From Nostoc desertorum CM1-VF14 (GTDB lineage: Bacteria > Cyanobacteriota > Cyanobacteriia > Cyanobacteriales > Nostocaceae), in the NCBI GenBank assembly GCA_019359245.1, contig JAHHHR010000002.1:124001-188000 (forward strand): a stretch of DNA of 64,000 bases. The letters are read 5' to 3'. The position numbers and the translations under genes were made by a program. Shown here piece after piece: positions 44,875 to 53,603 of this stretch. Below the pieces are notes generated by a model. That model had not been told where the DNA came from. It was given only the letters and a program-made list of their open reading frames with translations, and ran no database searches. Position 1 is the first letter of the stretch; the number at the start of each line of letters is the position of its first letter.

Positions 44875-45777
44875 CTAATAAATCTGTGGTACAAAAAACT
44901 GTTCATTCAGGGGTGGTCTGACATAGGTATCAGCAGGCTTCCTGGGGGACAGTTCTAGAGGTTGGGGCGTCATATCCACGTAGGGAATCTTACTGAGGAT
45001 GTGGTAAATACAATTCAGGCGAGCACGTTTTTTGTCGTCTGCTTCGACCGTGAACCAAGGTGCTTCGGGAATATTAGTGTGAGCAAACATGACATCCTTA
45101 GCTTTAGAGTATTCTACCCAGCGATCGCGCGATTCGAGATCCATTGGACTCAGTTTCCACCGCCGTGCTGGATCAGTGGTTCGGGATTGAAAGCGCCGTT
45201 CTTGCTCATCATCGCTGACAGAGAACCAATACTTCAGTAGAATAATGCCCTCACGTACCAACATCCGTTCAAATTCTGGACAATCTTGGATGAAATGGTC
45301 GTATTGTTCTTCTGTGCAAAAACCCATCACATGTTCTACCCCAGCACGGTTATACCAGCTGCGGTCAAACAAAATAATTTCACCCGCAGCTGGCAGGTGA
45401 GCCACATAACGTTGAAAATACCATTGAGTCTTTTCGCGATCGCTAGGCGTTCCTAAAGCAACAATCCGGCAACCACGCGGATTCAACGGCTCTGCAATCC
45501 GTTTAATTGTACCCCCCTTACCTGCGGCATCCCGTCCTTCAAAAAGAATCACGATGCGGGCACCTGTAAACTTCACCCAATACTGCATTTTCACCAATTC
45601 TAATTGCAGCTTGGCTATTTTTTTTTCATAAAGCCGACTGGATAATTTAGAACTTCCTTCACCTTCACTCGTGTGTTTTTTGAATTGTTTTGCGGCCTTT
45701 TTCTTGGCTTTTAGCTTTGCCATCGGGGACTCTATAGCTTTTTTAATCGGATTTCCATTATCTTGTTCGGTGTTCAT
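44875..45777 (-). CDS. Polyphosphate kinase 2 family protein (PPK2)
   Basis: Protein of 300 residues. The Walker A motif FEGRDAAGKGGT is at 79-90, and the lid/Walker B region LFDRSWYNRAGVEHVMGF is present, as is TPSDREKTQWYFQRYV. PPK2 enzymes transfer phosphate between polyphosphate and nucleotides, mainly making GTP/ATP from polyphosphate. The Lys-rich N-terminus (about 20-35) is typical. It stands alone; convergent with the U32 gene, with a G-rich low-complexity spacer between them. Confidence 0.93.
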   Translation of the reverse strand: MNTEQDNGNPIKKAIESPMAKLKAKKKAAKQFKKHTSEGEGSSKLSSRLYEKKIAKLQLELVKMQYWVKFTGARIVILFEGRDAAGKGGTIKRIAEPLNPRGCRIVALGTPSDREKTQWYFQRYVAHLPAAGEIILFDRSWYNRAGVEHVMGFCTEEQYDHFIQDCPEFERMLVREGIILLKYWFSVSDDEQERRFQSRTTDPARRWKLSPMDLESRDRWVEYSKAKDVMFAHTNIPEAPWFTVEADDKKRARLNCIYHILSKIPYVDMTPQPLELSPRKPADTYVRPPLNEQFFVPQIY

Positions 45778-45898
45778 AAACTTTTTTGCGGTTAATGTTT
45801 AAAGACGATCAGGCAATAAATTTCAAGCATAACTGCCAGGAGCAAAGTAAGTTTCTTGGGATTGACACGAGTCAACCTAATATCTTGTCAAACAGCAT

Positions 45899-46110
45899 AT
45901 GCAATTAGACGAAAAGCAAAAAGCCATTAATTATCATCAGCAAGCGTTACAAATATATCGCCCAAACAAAAGATTTATTTAATCAAGTAATCACTTTTAT
46001 TATAGTAAGCTCAATTTATATTTGTATAGGCGATCATTCTTTAGCATAAAAATATGTTCAGCAAGTATTAGAGTTACAAAATGATACGAAACAGCAAGCT
46101 ATTTTCTGTC
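45899..46110 (+). pseudogene. Relic of a TPR-repeat protein
   Basis: The spacer before the methyltransferase retains TPR-like code. From ATG 45899 the frame reads LDEKQKAINYHQQALQIYR, followed by a stop soon after. Further on, G-D-H-S-L-A, a TAA, then KYVQQVLELQNDTKQQAIF (about 46031-46105) match the next TPR helix pair. The pieces are separated by stops and AT-rich sequence, so no protein is made. The parent was probably a TPR/CHAT-type signalling protein. Confidence 0.6.
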
Positions 46111-46140
46111 ATGATCTAATAAGAACGACCATTATTATTT

Positions 46141-46917
46141 ATGACTAATATTTCCTTACCCAATAATGATTGGAATACTGCCCTTTACCAAGATAAACAC
46201 GCCTTTGTCTGGCAGTATGGTGAGGACTTACTAAAATTCCTCAACCCTGAACCAGGAGAATCGATTTTGGATCTAGGCTGTGGTACTGGACAACTTACAG
46301 AAAAAATTGCCCAAGCTGGGGCTGAAGTACTAGGAGTTGATCATGCACCCACAATGATAGAAAAGGCGAGGCAAAACTATCCCCATATCCGCTTTGATAT
46401 TGCTGATGCTAGGAACTTTCGAGTAGATAAACCATTGGATGCTGTATTTTCCAACGCTGTATTGCATTGGGTGAAAAAAGCAAATAGTGCAATCGCTTCC
46501 ATACATCAAGCACTAAAACCTGGAGGTCGTTTTGTGGCAGAATTTGGTGGTAAGGGGAATGTGCAAGCGATCGCCACAGCTCTAGAAAGCGCCTTAGAAG
46601 CACTTAATATTTCTGCAAAAGCCCTAAATCCTTGGTATTTTCCTAGTATTGGCGAGTATGCCAGCTTACTGGAACAGCAAGGCTTTGATGTCATTCATGC
46701 CATGCTTTTTGCTCGCCCAACTCCTTTAGCAGAAGGAGAAGCAGGTATGGCAAACTGGATTCAGATGTTCGCCAGTGCTTTTTTAGTTGGACTATCTGAT
46801 GAGCAACAAATACAAGTAATTCGCGTCGTGAACGAATATCTCAAGCCGACGTTGTATCAACAAGGAACTTGGACAGCAGACTATCGAAGAATTCGTATAG
46901 TCGCCATTAAAGTTTAA
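46141..46917 (+). CDS. Class I SAM-dependent methyltransferase
   Basis: Protein of 258 residues. SAM-binding motif I is ILDLGCGTGQLTEKI (about 41-55), the acidic motif II is VLGVDHAPTMI, and the post-motif region ALKPGGRFVAEFGG closes the Rossmann core. Overall it resembles trans-aconitate-methyltransferase-like enzymes (W-N-x-x-L-Y-x-D-K-H-x-F-V at the N-terminus). The substrate cannot be assigned from sequence. Monocistronic, it follows the TPR relic. Confidence 0.88.
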   Translation: MTNISLPNNDWNTALYQDKHAFVWQYGEDLLKFLNPEPGESILDLGCGTGQLTEKIAQAGAEVLGVDHAPTMIEKARQNYPHIRFDIADARNFRVDKPLDAVFSNAVLHWVKKANSAIASIHQALKPGGRFVAEFGGKGNVQAIATALESALEALNISAKALNPWYFPSIGEYASLLEQQGFDVIHAMLFARPTPLAEGEAGMANWIQMFASAFLVGLSDEQQIQVIRVVNEYLKPTLYQQGTWTADYRRIRIVAIKV

Positions 46918-46972
46918 ATTGTGCGAATTTTGACTTATGCCTTAATTACGAATTATGAATTACGAATTAGTT

Positions 46973-47548
46973 ATGCATATACCCAAATTGTGCGATCGCG
47001 CTACAGCCCTTTGGACATCCTACCGCAGGCATTGGCGCAGTAATCGCCAGAGATCATTTTCATTATTATTAACCATTAGCCTCACAACTTTATTAGTCCC
47101 GCCTTCACTAGCGCAAACCCTCCCAATACCGTCACCTTCTAGTGCGCCTTTAGAACTAGACTTATTGACCAAGCCAAAAAACTATGTAATCACAGCTAAC
47201 ACAATTAATCCAGAACGATTAACCGTTCCCAGTTTATGGTGGGCACAACAAAACTCTGAGAGAAAGCTATTGGATAATTGGATAGCATATCCAGCTTCTG
47301 AGAAAGAGCCTGCAAGAGTAGACTTGATCGTGAATCAGCAAATTTGGAGCTTACTAGACTCTATACAGCGCTACGACTTCGTAAATCGCTTGGGTAGCGC
47401 TGCACGGAACTTTGGTTACAACGTCCGGGTATTTAATTATCAAAAAGAACCCTTGGCAACCTACACTTGCAACTTTAGTGCAAGTCCAGCTTTATGCAGT
47501 ATCCAAACGAATGTTAAGAACAAGATAGGGTTACAACGTTTACTTTAG
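46973..47548 (+). CDS. Conserved cyanobacterial secreted protein of unknown function
   Basis: Protein of 191 residues that I recognise only as a cyanobacterial conserved hypothetical. An export signal is visible at about 30-48 (LLLTISLTTLLVPPSLA, then Q). The mature part includes PSLWWAQQNSERKLLDNWIAYP and an R-V-D-L-I-V-N-x-x-x-W-S strand-helix, and ends in two cysteines (YTCNFSASPALCSIQ) that could form a disulphide. ATG 46973 is preferred to an upstream ATG lying in an AATTACGAATT repeat. Followed by TTAGGAG repeats. Confidence 0.65.
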   Translation: MHIPKLCDRATALWTSYRRHWRSNRQRSFSLLLTISLTTLLVPPSLAQTLPIPSPSSAPLELDLLTKPKNYVITANTINPERLTVPSLWWAQQNSERKLLDNWIAYPASEKEPARVDLIVNQQIWSLLDSIQRYDFVNRLGSAARNFGYNVRVFNYQKEPLATYTCNFSASPALCSIQTNVKNKIGLQRLL

Positions 47549-47552
47549 TAAA

Positions 47553-47580
47553 TAGTTAGGAGTTAGGAGTTAGGAATTGG
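47553..47580. repeat. TTAGGAG tandem repeat
   Basis: Three to four adjoining copies of the heptamer TTAGGAG/TTAGGAA, of the same family as 31213-31297 and 32825-32891. It lies between convergent genes. Confidence 0.6.
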
Positions 47581-47628
47581 AGGAGATGGAAAAATTTCAA
47601 TGCCCAATTCCCAATTCCCAATCCCCAA

Positions 47629-48795
47629 TTAAACCTTAATTTTGGCGAATAAAGACTCGTATTGCTTTATTGCTGATGGGGGTAAGGGAAGCAAAAATTC
47701 GCTTTTATCAAAAACTTCGCGATTGCTCTGTAACAGATTCCGTAATGGTTTTTGAATATCGGAAGCGACAATATTTGTAGAAATTGGCGAATTACTTTTG
47801 GTCAGCACCGAAATTTGTTTAGCTGTACTTGGTTGCCAACAAAAATCAATCCATTGAAATAATACTGATAAAGTATCCTTCTTAGTCATACCTGCGGGAC
47901 GTACCCACAAGTCTGCCCAAATTGCTGTTCCTGACTGGGGGATAACTGCGGCAAGTTGCGGATAACGTCCCAGAGCTGGCAATACATCGCTTGACCAACC
48001 AACTGCTAGCCAAGTGTCTCCTATAATTAGAGGTTCCAAGTAGTTATTGGAACTATATAACCTCACCTGTTGGTTTAATGTCTGTAATTCCTTTTCCAAG
48101 TCGGGTACTTGGTCAAGATTCTCTGTATTGTAAGATTTTCCTAGCTTCTTTAAGACCAAACCAATAACTTCTCGTGGTTGATTCAATAGGGAAATGCGCT
48201 GCTGCACTTCATCTCGCCATAAATCACTCCAATCTTTAGGCGTCCATCCCAATTTTTGCAACTTGTCACGGTTATAAACAATCACCGTGCTACCCCACCG
48301 ATAAGGCGCACCCCACACCTTTCCTTGAGTGTCTAAATTACCTTGGTCGTTGCGCGTCACCAGTTGTTTCCACCTTTCATTTAAAGCAGACCACTGCTTT
48401 AATTCGTTTCCCTGTACTTCTTGGAGTGGTTGAATCAGTTTTTGCTCAATAGCTGCTTTTAGCCAGTAATCTCCCAACGTCACTAGGTCTGCATCAGCCG
48501 GTTTTTGACCTTGCCTAAAAGGTATAAAGCGCCTCCATCCCTCTTCATCGGTGCCTTTTGGTTTATGCTGCCAATTTTGTAATTGCTGAAATAAATCTTG
48601 TATCTGCTCAACTGGAGCAAACTTTAACTGCATCTGTTGCTGCAAACCTTTTTGGAACTGATTAACAACCTGACCAGGTATAGAACCTTTTAATAACTGT
48701 ACTTTGAGTTCTGTCTCGTTGTTTCCACCACAGCCAAAAAGCACTTGTGAAAGTGTCAATGTACTTGTACCTAGCAAAAAAGACCGTCGATCCAT
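47629..48795 (-). CDS. PotD-like extracellular solute-binding lipoprotein
   Basis: Protein of 388 residues. The N-terminus DRRSFLLGT is a twin-arginine-like signal, ending in a lipobox (QVLFGC) that would lipidate Cys22. The mature part has the two-lobed solute-binding pattern of spermidine/putrescine-type proteins: ITLGDYWLKAAIEQKLIQPL-like region, GAPYRWGSTVIVYN, and the D-L-W segment near 190-200. No permease or ATPase gene is adjacent, so its transporter partners lie elsewhere or it acts alone. A 13-bp hairpin lies 88 bp upstream. Confidence 0.85.
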   Translation of the reverse strand: MDRRSFLLGTSTLTLSQVLFGCGGNNETELKVQLLKGSIPGQVVNQFQKGLQQQMQLKFAPVEQIQDLFQQLQNWQHKPKGTDEEGWRRFIPFRQGQKPADADLVTLGDYWLKAAIEQKLIQPLQEVQGNELKQWSALNERWKQLVTRNDQGNLDTQGKVWGAPYRWGSTVIVYNRDKLQKLGWTPKDWSDLWRDEVQQRISLLNQPREVIGLVLKKLGKSYNTENLDQVPDLEKELQTLNQQVRLYSSNNYLEPLIIGDTWLAVGWSSDVLPALGRYPQLAAVIPQSGTAIWADLWVRPAGMTKKDTLSVLFQWIDFCWQPSTAKQISVLTKSNSPISTNIVASDIQKPLRNLLQSNREVFDKSEFLLPLPPSAIKQYESLFAKIKV

Positions 48796-48882
48796 TGATT
48801 TTGGATTTTGAAATTTTAGATTATACCTAATATTAAGCAGAGATTCACCAGAGACTGACTAGTTGAAAAATTGGAATTGGAG

Positions 48883-48918
48883 AATTATCGGTATTTTTTC
48901 TTCTTAATACCGATAATT
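48883..48918. promoter_or_regulatory. 13-bp perfect inverted repeat upstream of the solute-binding protein gene
   Basis: AATTATCGGTATT (48883-48895) and AATACCGATAATT (48906-48918) around a 10-base pyrimidine loop. It lies 88 bp upstream of the lipoprotein start. It could be an operator for a dimeric repressor or an RNA hairpin; no T-run follows on the minus strand. The rest of the 356-bp gap is AT-rich without features. Confidence 0.6.
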
Positions 48919-49151
48919 TTGAATATTGGCTCAAATTAATGAGTTTTTCGCCAAATTCATATCTAAAGATTAATTTTTATCCATAAACATCCTTAGTAGT
49001 GCTTATGATCAAACTTTGCTTATATTTAAAAATAATGGTTTAAATGTCACGTTTCCATGAAAAATTATCAATACTTAAATAATCCATAAGTATTGTTAAC
49101 CTTGAGAGTAAATTGAATAACATATAGAAAATGTACGGACGAGGGTATTAA

Positions 49152-49520
49152 ATGGAGCCATTACAGAAGCAAATCCTGACTTTAAGCGAAAAACTGGATG
49201 CGCTCTGCCAAGTGATTGAGCAGCTTGATGGTAAAGTCGCTCAAGCTTTCTCAGAGTGTTCTTTAGCAAATACACAAGCAAAGCATAATGAGCAAGAAAA
49301 TGGCGCAACTGGTGGCTACCAGTTCAGACGTAACAATTTAAATCCAGAAATGGAACACAAGGATGTCTTGATAGATGGCATTTATCTAGATATGCATCGT
49401 CAAGGTGGAGATAATATAACACCAGAAATTCAAATACAACGACTCACAGCACAATTAACAGCAGCATACAATCGCATTGCTGCCTTGGAAGAACAATTAC
49501 TTAGAGAGAGAATTCATTAA
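49152..49520 (+). CDS. Small coiled-coil protein of unknown function
   Basis: Protein of 122 residues, not recognised. Helical coiled-coil stretches are at about 3-38 (LQKQILTLSEKLDALCQVIE) and 97-120 (LTAQLTAAYNRIAALEEQLL), with a polar, Asn/Gly-rich middle. No signal peptide or membrane helix. ATG 49152 follows GAGGG at a suitable distance. Gene neighbours give no clue; it may be a structural or adaptor protein. Confidence 0.6.
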   Translation: MEPLQKQILTLSEKLDALCQVIEQLDGKVAQAFSECSLANTQAKHNEQENGATGGYQFRRNNLNPEMEHKDVLIDGIYLDMHRQGGDNITPEIQIQRLTAQLTAAYNRIAALEEQLLRERIH

Positions 49521-49940
49521 AATAAGTCGGAAGTCGGAAGTACAGTTTTGTAACGGGGATTTAGACCCCGCCACAAAACTTGTTGGTTATGGAGCCGGGG
49601 GGCTTAAACCCACCGAATTTCTTAAATTTAACCTGAGTTCAACGAATTAAAAAAATGGCTTGGGGTAGGCAAGGCAAGCCTTTAAATTCAATGTCAAATC
49701 ATGGCTTTATGTCCATGAACCTATCCCACTATTCTAAAAATTCCTACTTCTTTTCGTAAAATGTGCTTGAAAACCTTAATTTTTAGTTTTCAGTTCTCAA
49801 TAAGCTTAAGCTTTGTAGCAATAAATATTATTAGTAAGATAGATTTATATACTTACAAGTATAACTAACTAATCCAGCCCTAAAATTGATAAAAAACTTA
49901 AACACATTCTTACATATATTTACGTAAGAGTGTGATATAT
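49521..49940. other. Intergenic region with a hairpin repeat and the 100-bp element
   Basis: A hairpin-forming unit at 49546-49578 has TTTTGT/ACAAAA outer and GGGG/CCCC inner arms. It is followed by a GC-rich GGAGCCGGGGGGC phrase near 49591. Copy 2 of the 100-bp dispersed element is at 49721-49820. No gene is seen. Confidence 0.65.
49721..49820. repeat. 100-bp dispersed intergenic element, copy 2
   Basis: Aligns without net gaps to 35289-35388, about 80% identity by eye, with shared ends CTATCC and TTAAGCTT...AGCA. It lies between two convergent genes, unlike copy 1, which lies between divergent genes. Confidence 0.8.
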
Positions 49941-50321
49941 CTACGTTATAGCTTTTAGTGAGTACCTCACTATGAAATATAAAAAAAACAACCCTAAGAC
50001 TGGCGCTCTTAGGGTACTGTATGGTTCAAAAACCAAGCTTTTTTTATTAATCTGCGTTTTTATCATTAGTGTTTTTGGCATTCCTTGAATTGTCCTTGTT
50101 CCAGCTATTCCTGTGATTGTGTAATTGTTTTTTATAGGATCTAAATCGGTCGTGGTAAGAGTGCCGCTAGCGGAAATTCCTGTACTATTTGTTTCATAAC
50201 TAGGAAAAGAGTATTGAAAATCAAATAGCTGTACAGCTTGTGCCGCAGAAGATGCACCGACACCAGTAATACTGATAACAGCACTAGCAGTAGCAATACC
50301 AAGCTTTTTTACTAATTTCAT
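49941..50321 (-). CDS. Secreted PEP-CTERM-type protein, apparently C-terminally damaged
   Basis: From ATG 50319-50321, preceded by AGGAG at good distance, the frame gives a signal peptide (KLGIATASAVISITGVGASS, cleavage after AQA). A beta-rich segment with SASGTLTTTDLDP and YTITGIAGTRTIQG follows, typical of cyanobacterial PEP-CTERM/secreted repeat proteins. The frame then runs through an intrinsic terminator (49981-50015) to stop at 49941, which is abnormal. A different frame stops at a TAA just before that terminator, so the original end was probably lost by frameshift and the sorting tail is missing. Confidence 0.6.
   Translation of the reverse strand: MKLVKKLGIATASAVISITGVGASSAAQAVQLFDFQYSFPSYETNSTGISASGTLTTTDLDPIKNNYTITGIAGTRTIQGMPKTLMIKTQINKKSLVFEPYSTLRAPVLGLFFLYFIVRYSLKAIT
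49981..50015 (-). terminator. Rho-independent terminator of the secreted protein gene
   Basis: On the minus strand, a 9-bp stem (arms at 50015-50007 and 49999-49991, ACCCTAAGA/TCTTAGGGT) with a 7-base loop is followed by TG and a run of eight T. Position and orientation fit the end of the secreted protein gene. Confidence 0.85.
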
Positions 50322-50610
50322 CAGATAATTCTCCTGAAAAATCAAGAAGGTAAACAAAGTTGCATAGTTCAAATTGCTAGACACTCTTACGCACAGAGAA
50401 GTCACGAGTTTCTGGCTTCCTGAGAGCAAAAATTCGTGAAACACGCAGATGCAATTTGAATAACGATTAAATTATTAACTGTTGATTTGGCTAAGTAAAG
50501 CTTTGCGTAAGATTGTAGCGTTTTTAAACGTAGAGAGATATAAGCAAAGGAAACCTCCGCCCATAACTTTGGTGGGGCGCAGAGTCTTGCCGAATTTAGT
50601 TCGCTATGAA

Positions 50611-51831
50611 TTAATGAAATGCTGTACTTAGCCGTTCAAGTTGGGCTTCAATAGCTGCCAAAAGCTGGTGTTGCTGCCAATTTTGGCTAAGATGGGCGGC
50701 TATGCAAGCCGCTCCAGCGCCCATACCTTCTTTCACAAAGCCCTGCTCATAAGCTCTCAGCTGGGGATAACGAGAATCAGCAAAGCTCAAATTAGTTGCT
50801 AATAGGGGAGGGGTTTCTCCACCCTGAGTTAAGTTACCTTTTCCTAAGTTGAGGGCTAAGTCAACTGTAGCGCCAGTAGGGTCTTCTGCTACCCAGCGAG
50901 TTGTGCCCACAACTACTTCTTTTGGTTGCCATGATAAGGCATAAGCTTGGGCGATCGCACTTATTAGCGCATAAACCGCCAGCATTTGCGTTCCACCAGC
51001 AAGCATTACACCACAACTACGACTAGCAGCGATCGCCATCCCAGCTACCACCACTTGCATGGGATCGCCCACAGCAGCGACTAGTTCTAAAGGATCTACA
51101 TAATTTTGGATTGAAGATTGGAAGTTTATCTCCCCCTGCTCCCTGCCCCCTGCTCTCTGCTCCCTGCCCCCTGCTCTCTGCCCCCTGCTCCCCCCCATCT
51201 TCTCCAGCCCAGCTTGCACTAGTGCCCATTTTTGCGCGTGGTTACAAATAGGGTGGCTACTGTTGACTTTTCCGGCAGCATCTATACCCAAAGCAGTTAA
51301 GATTGCCAGGGCAGTTGTAGTACCTCCGACGACGCACTCACCGATTATTAGATACCCCTGTTGGATATCGGCAGCAAGGCGTTCTCCCCAAAGTAGCCCT
51401 TGTTTAAACAAGTGGTGTACTGTTGTTATTTCCATAGCAGCACCTCTACTTAAACACTGAGCAGGAGCGCCACCCAAATCAATTACTGGCAAAGCAGGAG
51501 GTTGGGGTAAACCAGCATTAAACAAATGAACTGGTATATTTAGTGACTCAAATACAGCGCGAGAAATCAACACAGGCGAAGCCCCAGCCGCTAATGGTGG
51601 TAGGGGATATTGGGCTTTATGTTCTGGGCCATAGTACAAAAACTCGGCATCGGCACAAGCAGTATATTTCCGATCTTCTGGAGTGCGGCCTGCTGCTGAG
51701 ATCCCTGGAATTAAACCAGTTTCAGTAAATCCTAGAATACAGGCAAATATGGGTAGAGAACCACTATATCGTCGTAGCCATTCTTCACCCTGTGCTTTTT
51801 GGGTATAAATACGAATTTGGGAATTGAGCAT
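50611..51831 (-). CDS. CobT-type nicotinate-nucleotide phosphoribosyltransferase (TIGR00303-like)
   Basis: Protein of 406 residues matching the cyanobacterial/archaeal CobT-like family that prepares alpha-ribazole phosphate for the lower ligand of cobalamin. Recognisable segments: FTETGLIPGISAAGRTPEDR, IIGECVVGGTTTALAIL, VAAVGDPMQVVVAGMA and VMLAGGTQM. Within it, at about residues 213-235, a stretch GSRGQRAGGREQRAGGREQG is encoded by a CCCTGCTCCCTGCCCC-type repeat inserted in frame; the enzyme otherwise reads through normally. DUF2232 and Crp/Fnr genes lie upstream on the same strand. Confidence 0.87.
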   Translation of the reverse strand: MLNSQIRIYTQKAQGEEWLRRYSGSLPIFACILGFTETGLIPGISAAGRTPEDRKYTACADAEFLYYGPEHKAQYPLPPLAAGASPVLISRAVFESLNIPVHLFNAGLPQPPALPVIDLGGAPAQCLSRGAAMEITTVHHLFKQGLLWGERLAADIQQGYLIIGECVVGGTTTALAILTALGIDAAGKVNSSHPICNHAQKWALVQAGLEKMGGSRGQRAGGREQRAGGREQGEINFQSSIQNYVDPLELVAAVGDPMQVVVAGMAIAASRSCGVMLAGGTQMLAVYALISAIAQAYALSWQPKEVVVGTTRWVAEDPTGATVDLALNLGKGNLTQGGETPPLLATNLSFADSRYPQLRAYEQGFVKEGMGAGAACIAAHLSQNWQQHQLLAAIEAQLERLSTAFH

Positions 51832-51884
51832 TCATTATTTAACTAAGGACAAATGACTAATGACAAGTGACTAATGACCAATAA

Positions 51885-52634
51885 CTATCCTTCATAATCG
51901 ATGAGAACTTGTACCCAGCGTGGTGGACGGGGAATGGGGTTACCCAGACGATCAAAAAGCAACCATGATGCTAGGTGTACCACAAAAAGGTAAATAAAGT
52001 TGTTGAGTAAAATTAGAGCGATCGCTCCCACTTGAATCAAAAACACGCTGGGACTCACCAACAAACCTAACCTCAAAAATACCCACTCTATGAACTCAGT
52101 CACCTGGGTAATCACATAAATCCACAAGTCTTCACCCGACAGAACAGACAGCAACCACAGCCGAAAAAAGACTCCCAAAGCACCCAACAACGTACCCAAG
52201 GTGATAGAAACAATCCAGGGAACACGACGACGATACCATGCCGCTCCCAAAAGCACACCCATGAACCCGTAGGGCATGACAAACAGCAAACTGCGGGCTG
52301 GCCCCATCAGTACCGTCAGCAGTAACCCGGAAGTGAGTGCTGCCATCCATGCCGCACGCCTGCCCCAACGCAGATAAACTAGAGCGATCGGCACCGGAAA
52401 AAATATCCGTAAAACTGGACCTAAGGGAAAGTAGAAATTAATAAACCAAATTAAGCTCGCAGTACTGGCTAAAAACGCCGTTTCCACCATCCTCAAGGGC
52501 GCATCAGCCTTGATTTGAGGAGGCATTAACTGCTGTTCTTTGTCTAACCAATGATTGTGGGGAGTTGGAGACTCAGGGGATGGATCTTCCTCCGGCTCAT
52601 TGGGCAGAGAATCTAAAATACTCATATCTGACAA
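51885..52634 (-). CDS. DUF2232 family integral membrane protein
   Basis: Protein of 249 residues. After a Pro/Glu-rich cytoplasmic N-terminus (about 1-45), it has five or six membrane helices (about 50-72, 78-95, 100-122, 128-150, 155-175, 200-235). This matches DUF2232 proteins, which often resemble membrane substrate-binding subunits. It ends RPPRWVQVLIDY, a tail common to cyanobacterial members. The regulator gene ends four bases upstream, so both are probably co-transcribed. No function is established. Confidence 0.85.
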   Translation of the reverse strand: MSDMSILDSLPNEPEEDPSPESPTPHNHWLDKEQQLMPPQIKADAPLRMVETAFLASTASLIWFINFYFPLGPVLRIFFPVPIALVYLRWGRRAAWMAALTSGLLLTVLMGPARSLLFVMPYGFMGVLLGAAWYRRRVPWIVSITLGTLLGALGVFFRLWLLSVLSGEDLWIYVITQVTEFIEWVFLRLGLLVSPSVFLIQVGAIALILLNNFIYLFVVHLASWLLFDRLGNPIPRPPRWVQVLIDYEG

Positions 52635-52638
52635 GTTT

Positions 52639-53340
52639 TTAAACTATCATTCTTTCTAAGGCTGACAAATCGGGAATACAAATAGTATCTTGATCCCGTT
52701 TAATCAAGCCTTTTTTTTCTAGCCTTGTCAACACTCGTGTTACAGTTTCCCGCGCTAGTCCGCTCAAACTACTCAATTCCCGATGAGGTAAATTGGGGAT
52801 TTCGGTTCCTGTTTGCCCTTTTTTTCCCTGTCCTTCGGCCAAAAATAGCAACGTATCTGCCACTCGTGACTGGCTATCAGATTCCCGCAACCGCAATCGG
52901 CGATTTACTTGTCGCAAACGTCGTGCCATTAGTTGCGCCAATCGAACTCCCGCCAAGGGTTCTATATGAAGTAACTTAACAAAATCCTGAGCAGGCATAC
53001 TACCAATTACCGTTGGGGCCAAGGTAATCACATCTGTGGATCGAGGGGCTTCATCTAGCGCTGCCATTTCACCAAACAATTCTCCTTTGCCTAGAATATT
53101 CAGCGTTACCTCTTTTCCTTCCAGATTGTAGGTACGAATTTTTACCCAGCCGTCCAGAATAAAATACACAGAACCACCCCAGTCATTTTCCAGTAAAATT
53201 ACCTGATTGGCTGGGTGAGTGCGGGTAGCAAGATGGATCAGGGCTGATGCCACAGCAGTTGCTGGCAACCCTTGAAAAAAGGGAGCCGAGGTGATCATCC
53301 AGGAATTAGCCTGTGCTTGCAAGCTATATCGGTCTTCCAT
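52639..53340 (-). CDS. Crp/Fnr family transcriptional regulator
   Basis: Protein of 233 residues. The N-terminal cyclic-nucleotide-binding-like domain (about 15-140) includes the GELFGEMAALDEAPRSTDV phosphate-binding-cassette region, with the R-S-T arrangement usual for cAMP-binding members. A dimerisation helix and a winged-helix domain follow, with recognition helix SSLSGLARETVTRVLTRLEK. It is not NtcA, whose sequence differs clearly. Ligand and targets unknown; the DUF2232 gene follows directly. A long divergent spacer (53341-54277) lies upstream. Confidence 0.88.
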   Translation of the reverse strand: MEDRYSLQAQANSWMITSAPFFQGLPATAVASALIHLATRTHPANQVILLENDWGGSVYFILDGWVKIRTYNLEGKEVTLNILGKGELFGEMAALDEAPRSTDVITLAPTVIGSMPAQDFVKLLHIEPLAGVRLAQLMARRLRQVNRRLRLRESDSQSRVADTLLFLAEGQGKKGQTGTEIPNLPHRELSSLSGLARETVTRVLTRLEKKGLIKRDQDTICIPDLSALERMIV

Positions 53341-53539
53341 TACGACATCTTTATTGAAGCTGCTATATACACACGAAAAACAAGACCGCCATTTTCAGCT
53401 TAAGCTATCAAAGCACAGCTCCCTTTCAAAAAGAAAACTAAACTATGCTAAATAAGAAAGCGAGAAGAACGTTTTTCTAAATAATCTTTACCTATAAGTG
53501 TGAAGTACCCACCATTAAAACAAAGTAGTATTATGGCGG

Positions 53540-53603
53540 GGGACTGAGGCCGAATTTGGTGAACTAACACATATCAACCGCTAGGCGGTATAGTCTAAGT
53601 CCC
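53540..53603. ncRNA. Possible structured RNA
   Basis: GGGACT-G-AG at 53540-53548 pairs with CT-A-AGTCCC at 53595-53603 (one mismatch), enclosing a GC hairpin CCGC-TAG-GCGG at 53578-53588. The fold stands out in an AT-rich spacer between divergent genes. It matches no RNA family I know; no terminator with a T-run follows. Confidence 0.3.

Noticed and set aside
49546..49605. tRNA-like structure from the GGGG/CCCC hairpin region
   Set aside because: No acceptor stem, T-loop or anticodon arm can be formed; it is a spacer repeat. No tRNA or rRNA gene was recognised anywhere in the window.
52639..53340. NtcA nitrogen regulator
   Set aside because: The product is a Crp/Fnr protein, but its sequence and recognition helix differ from NtcA.
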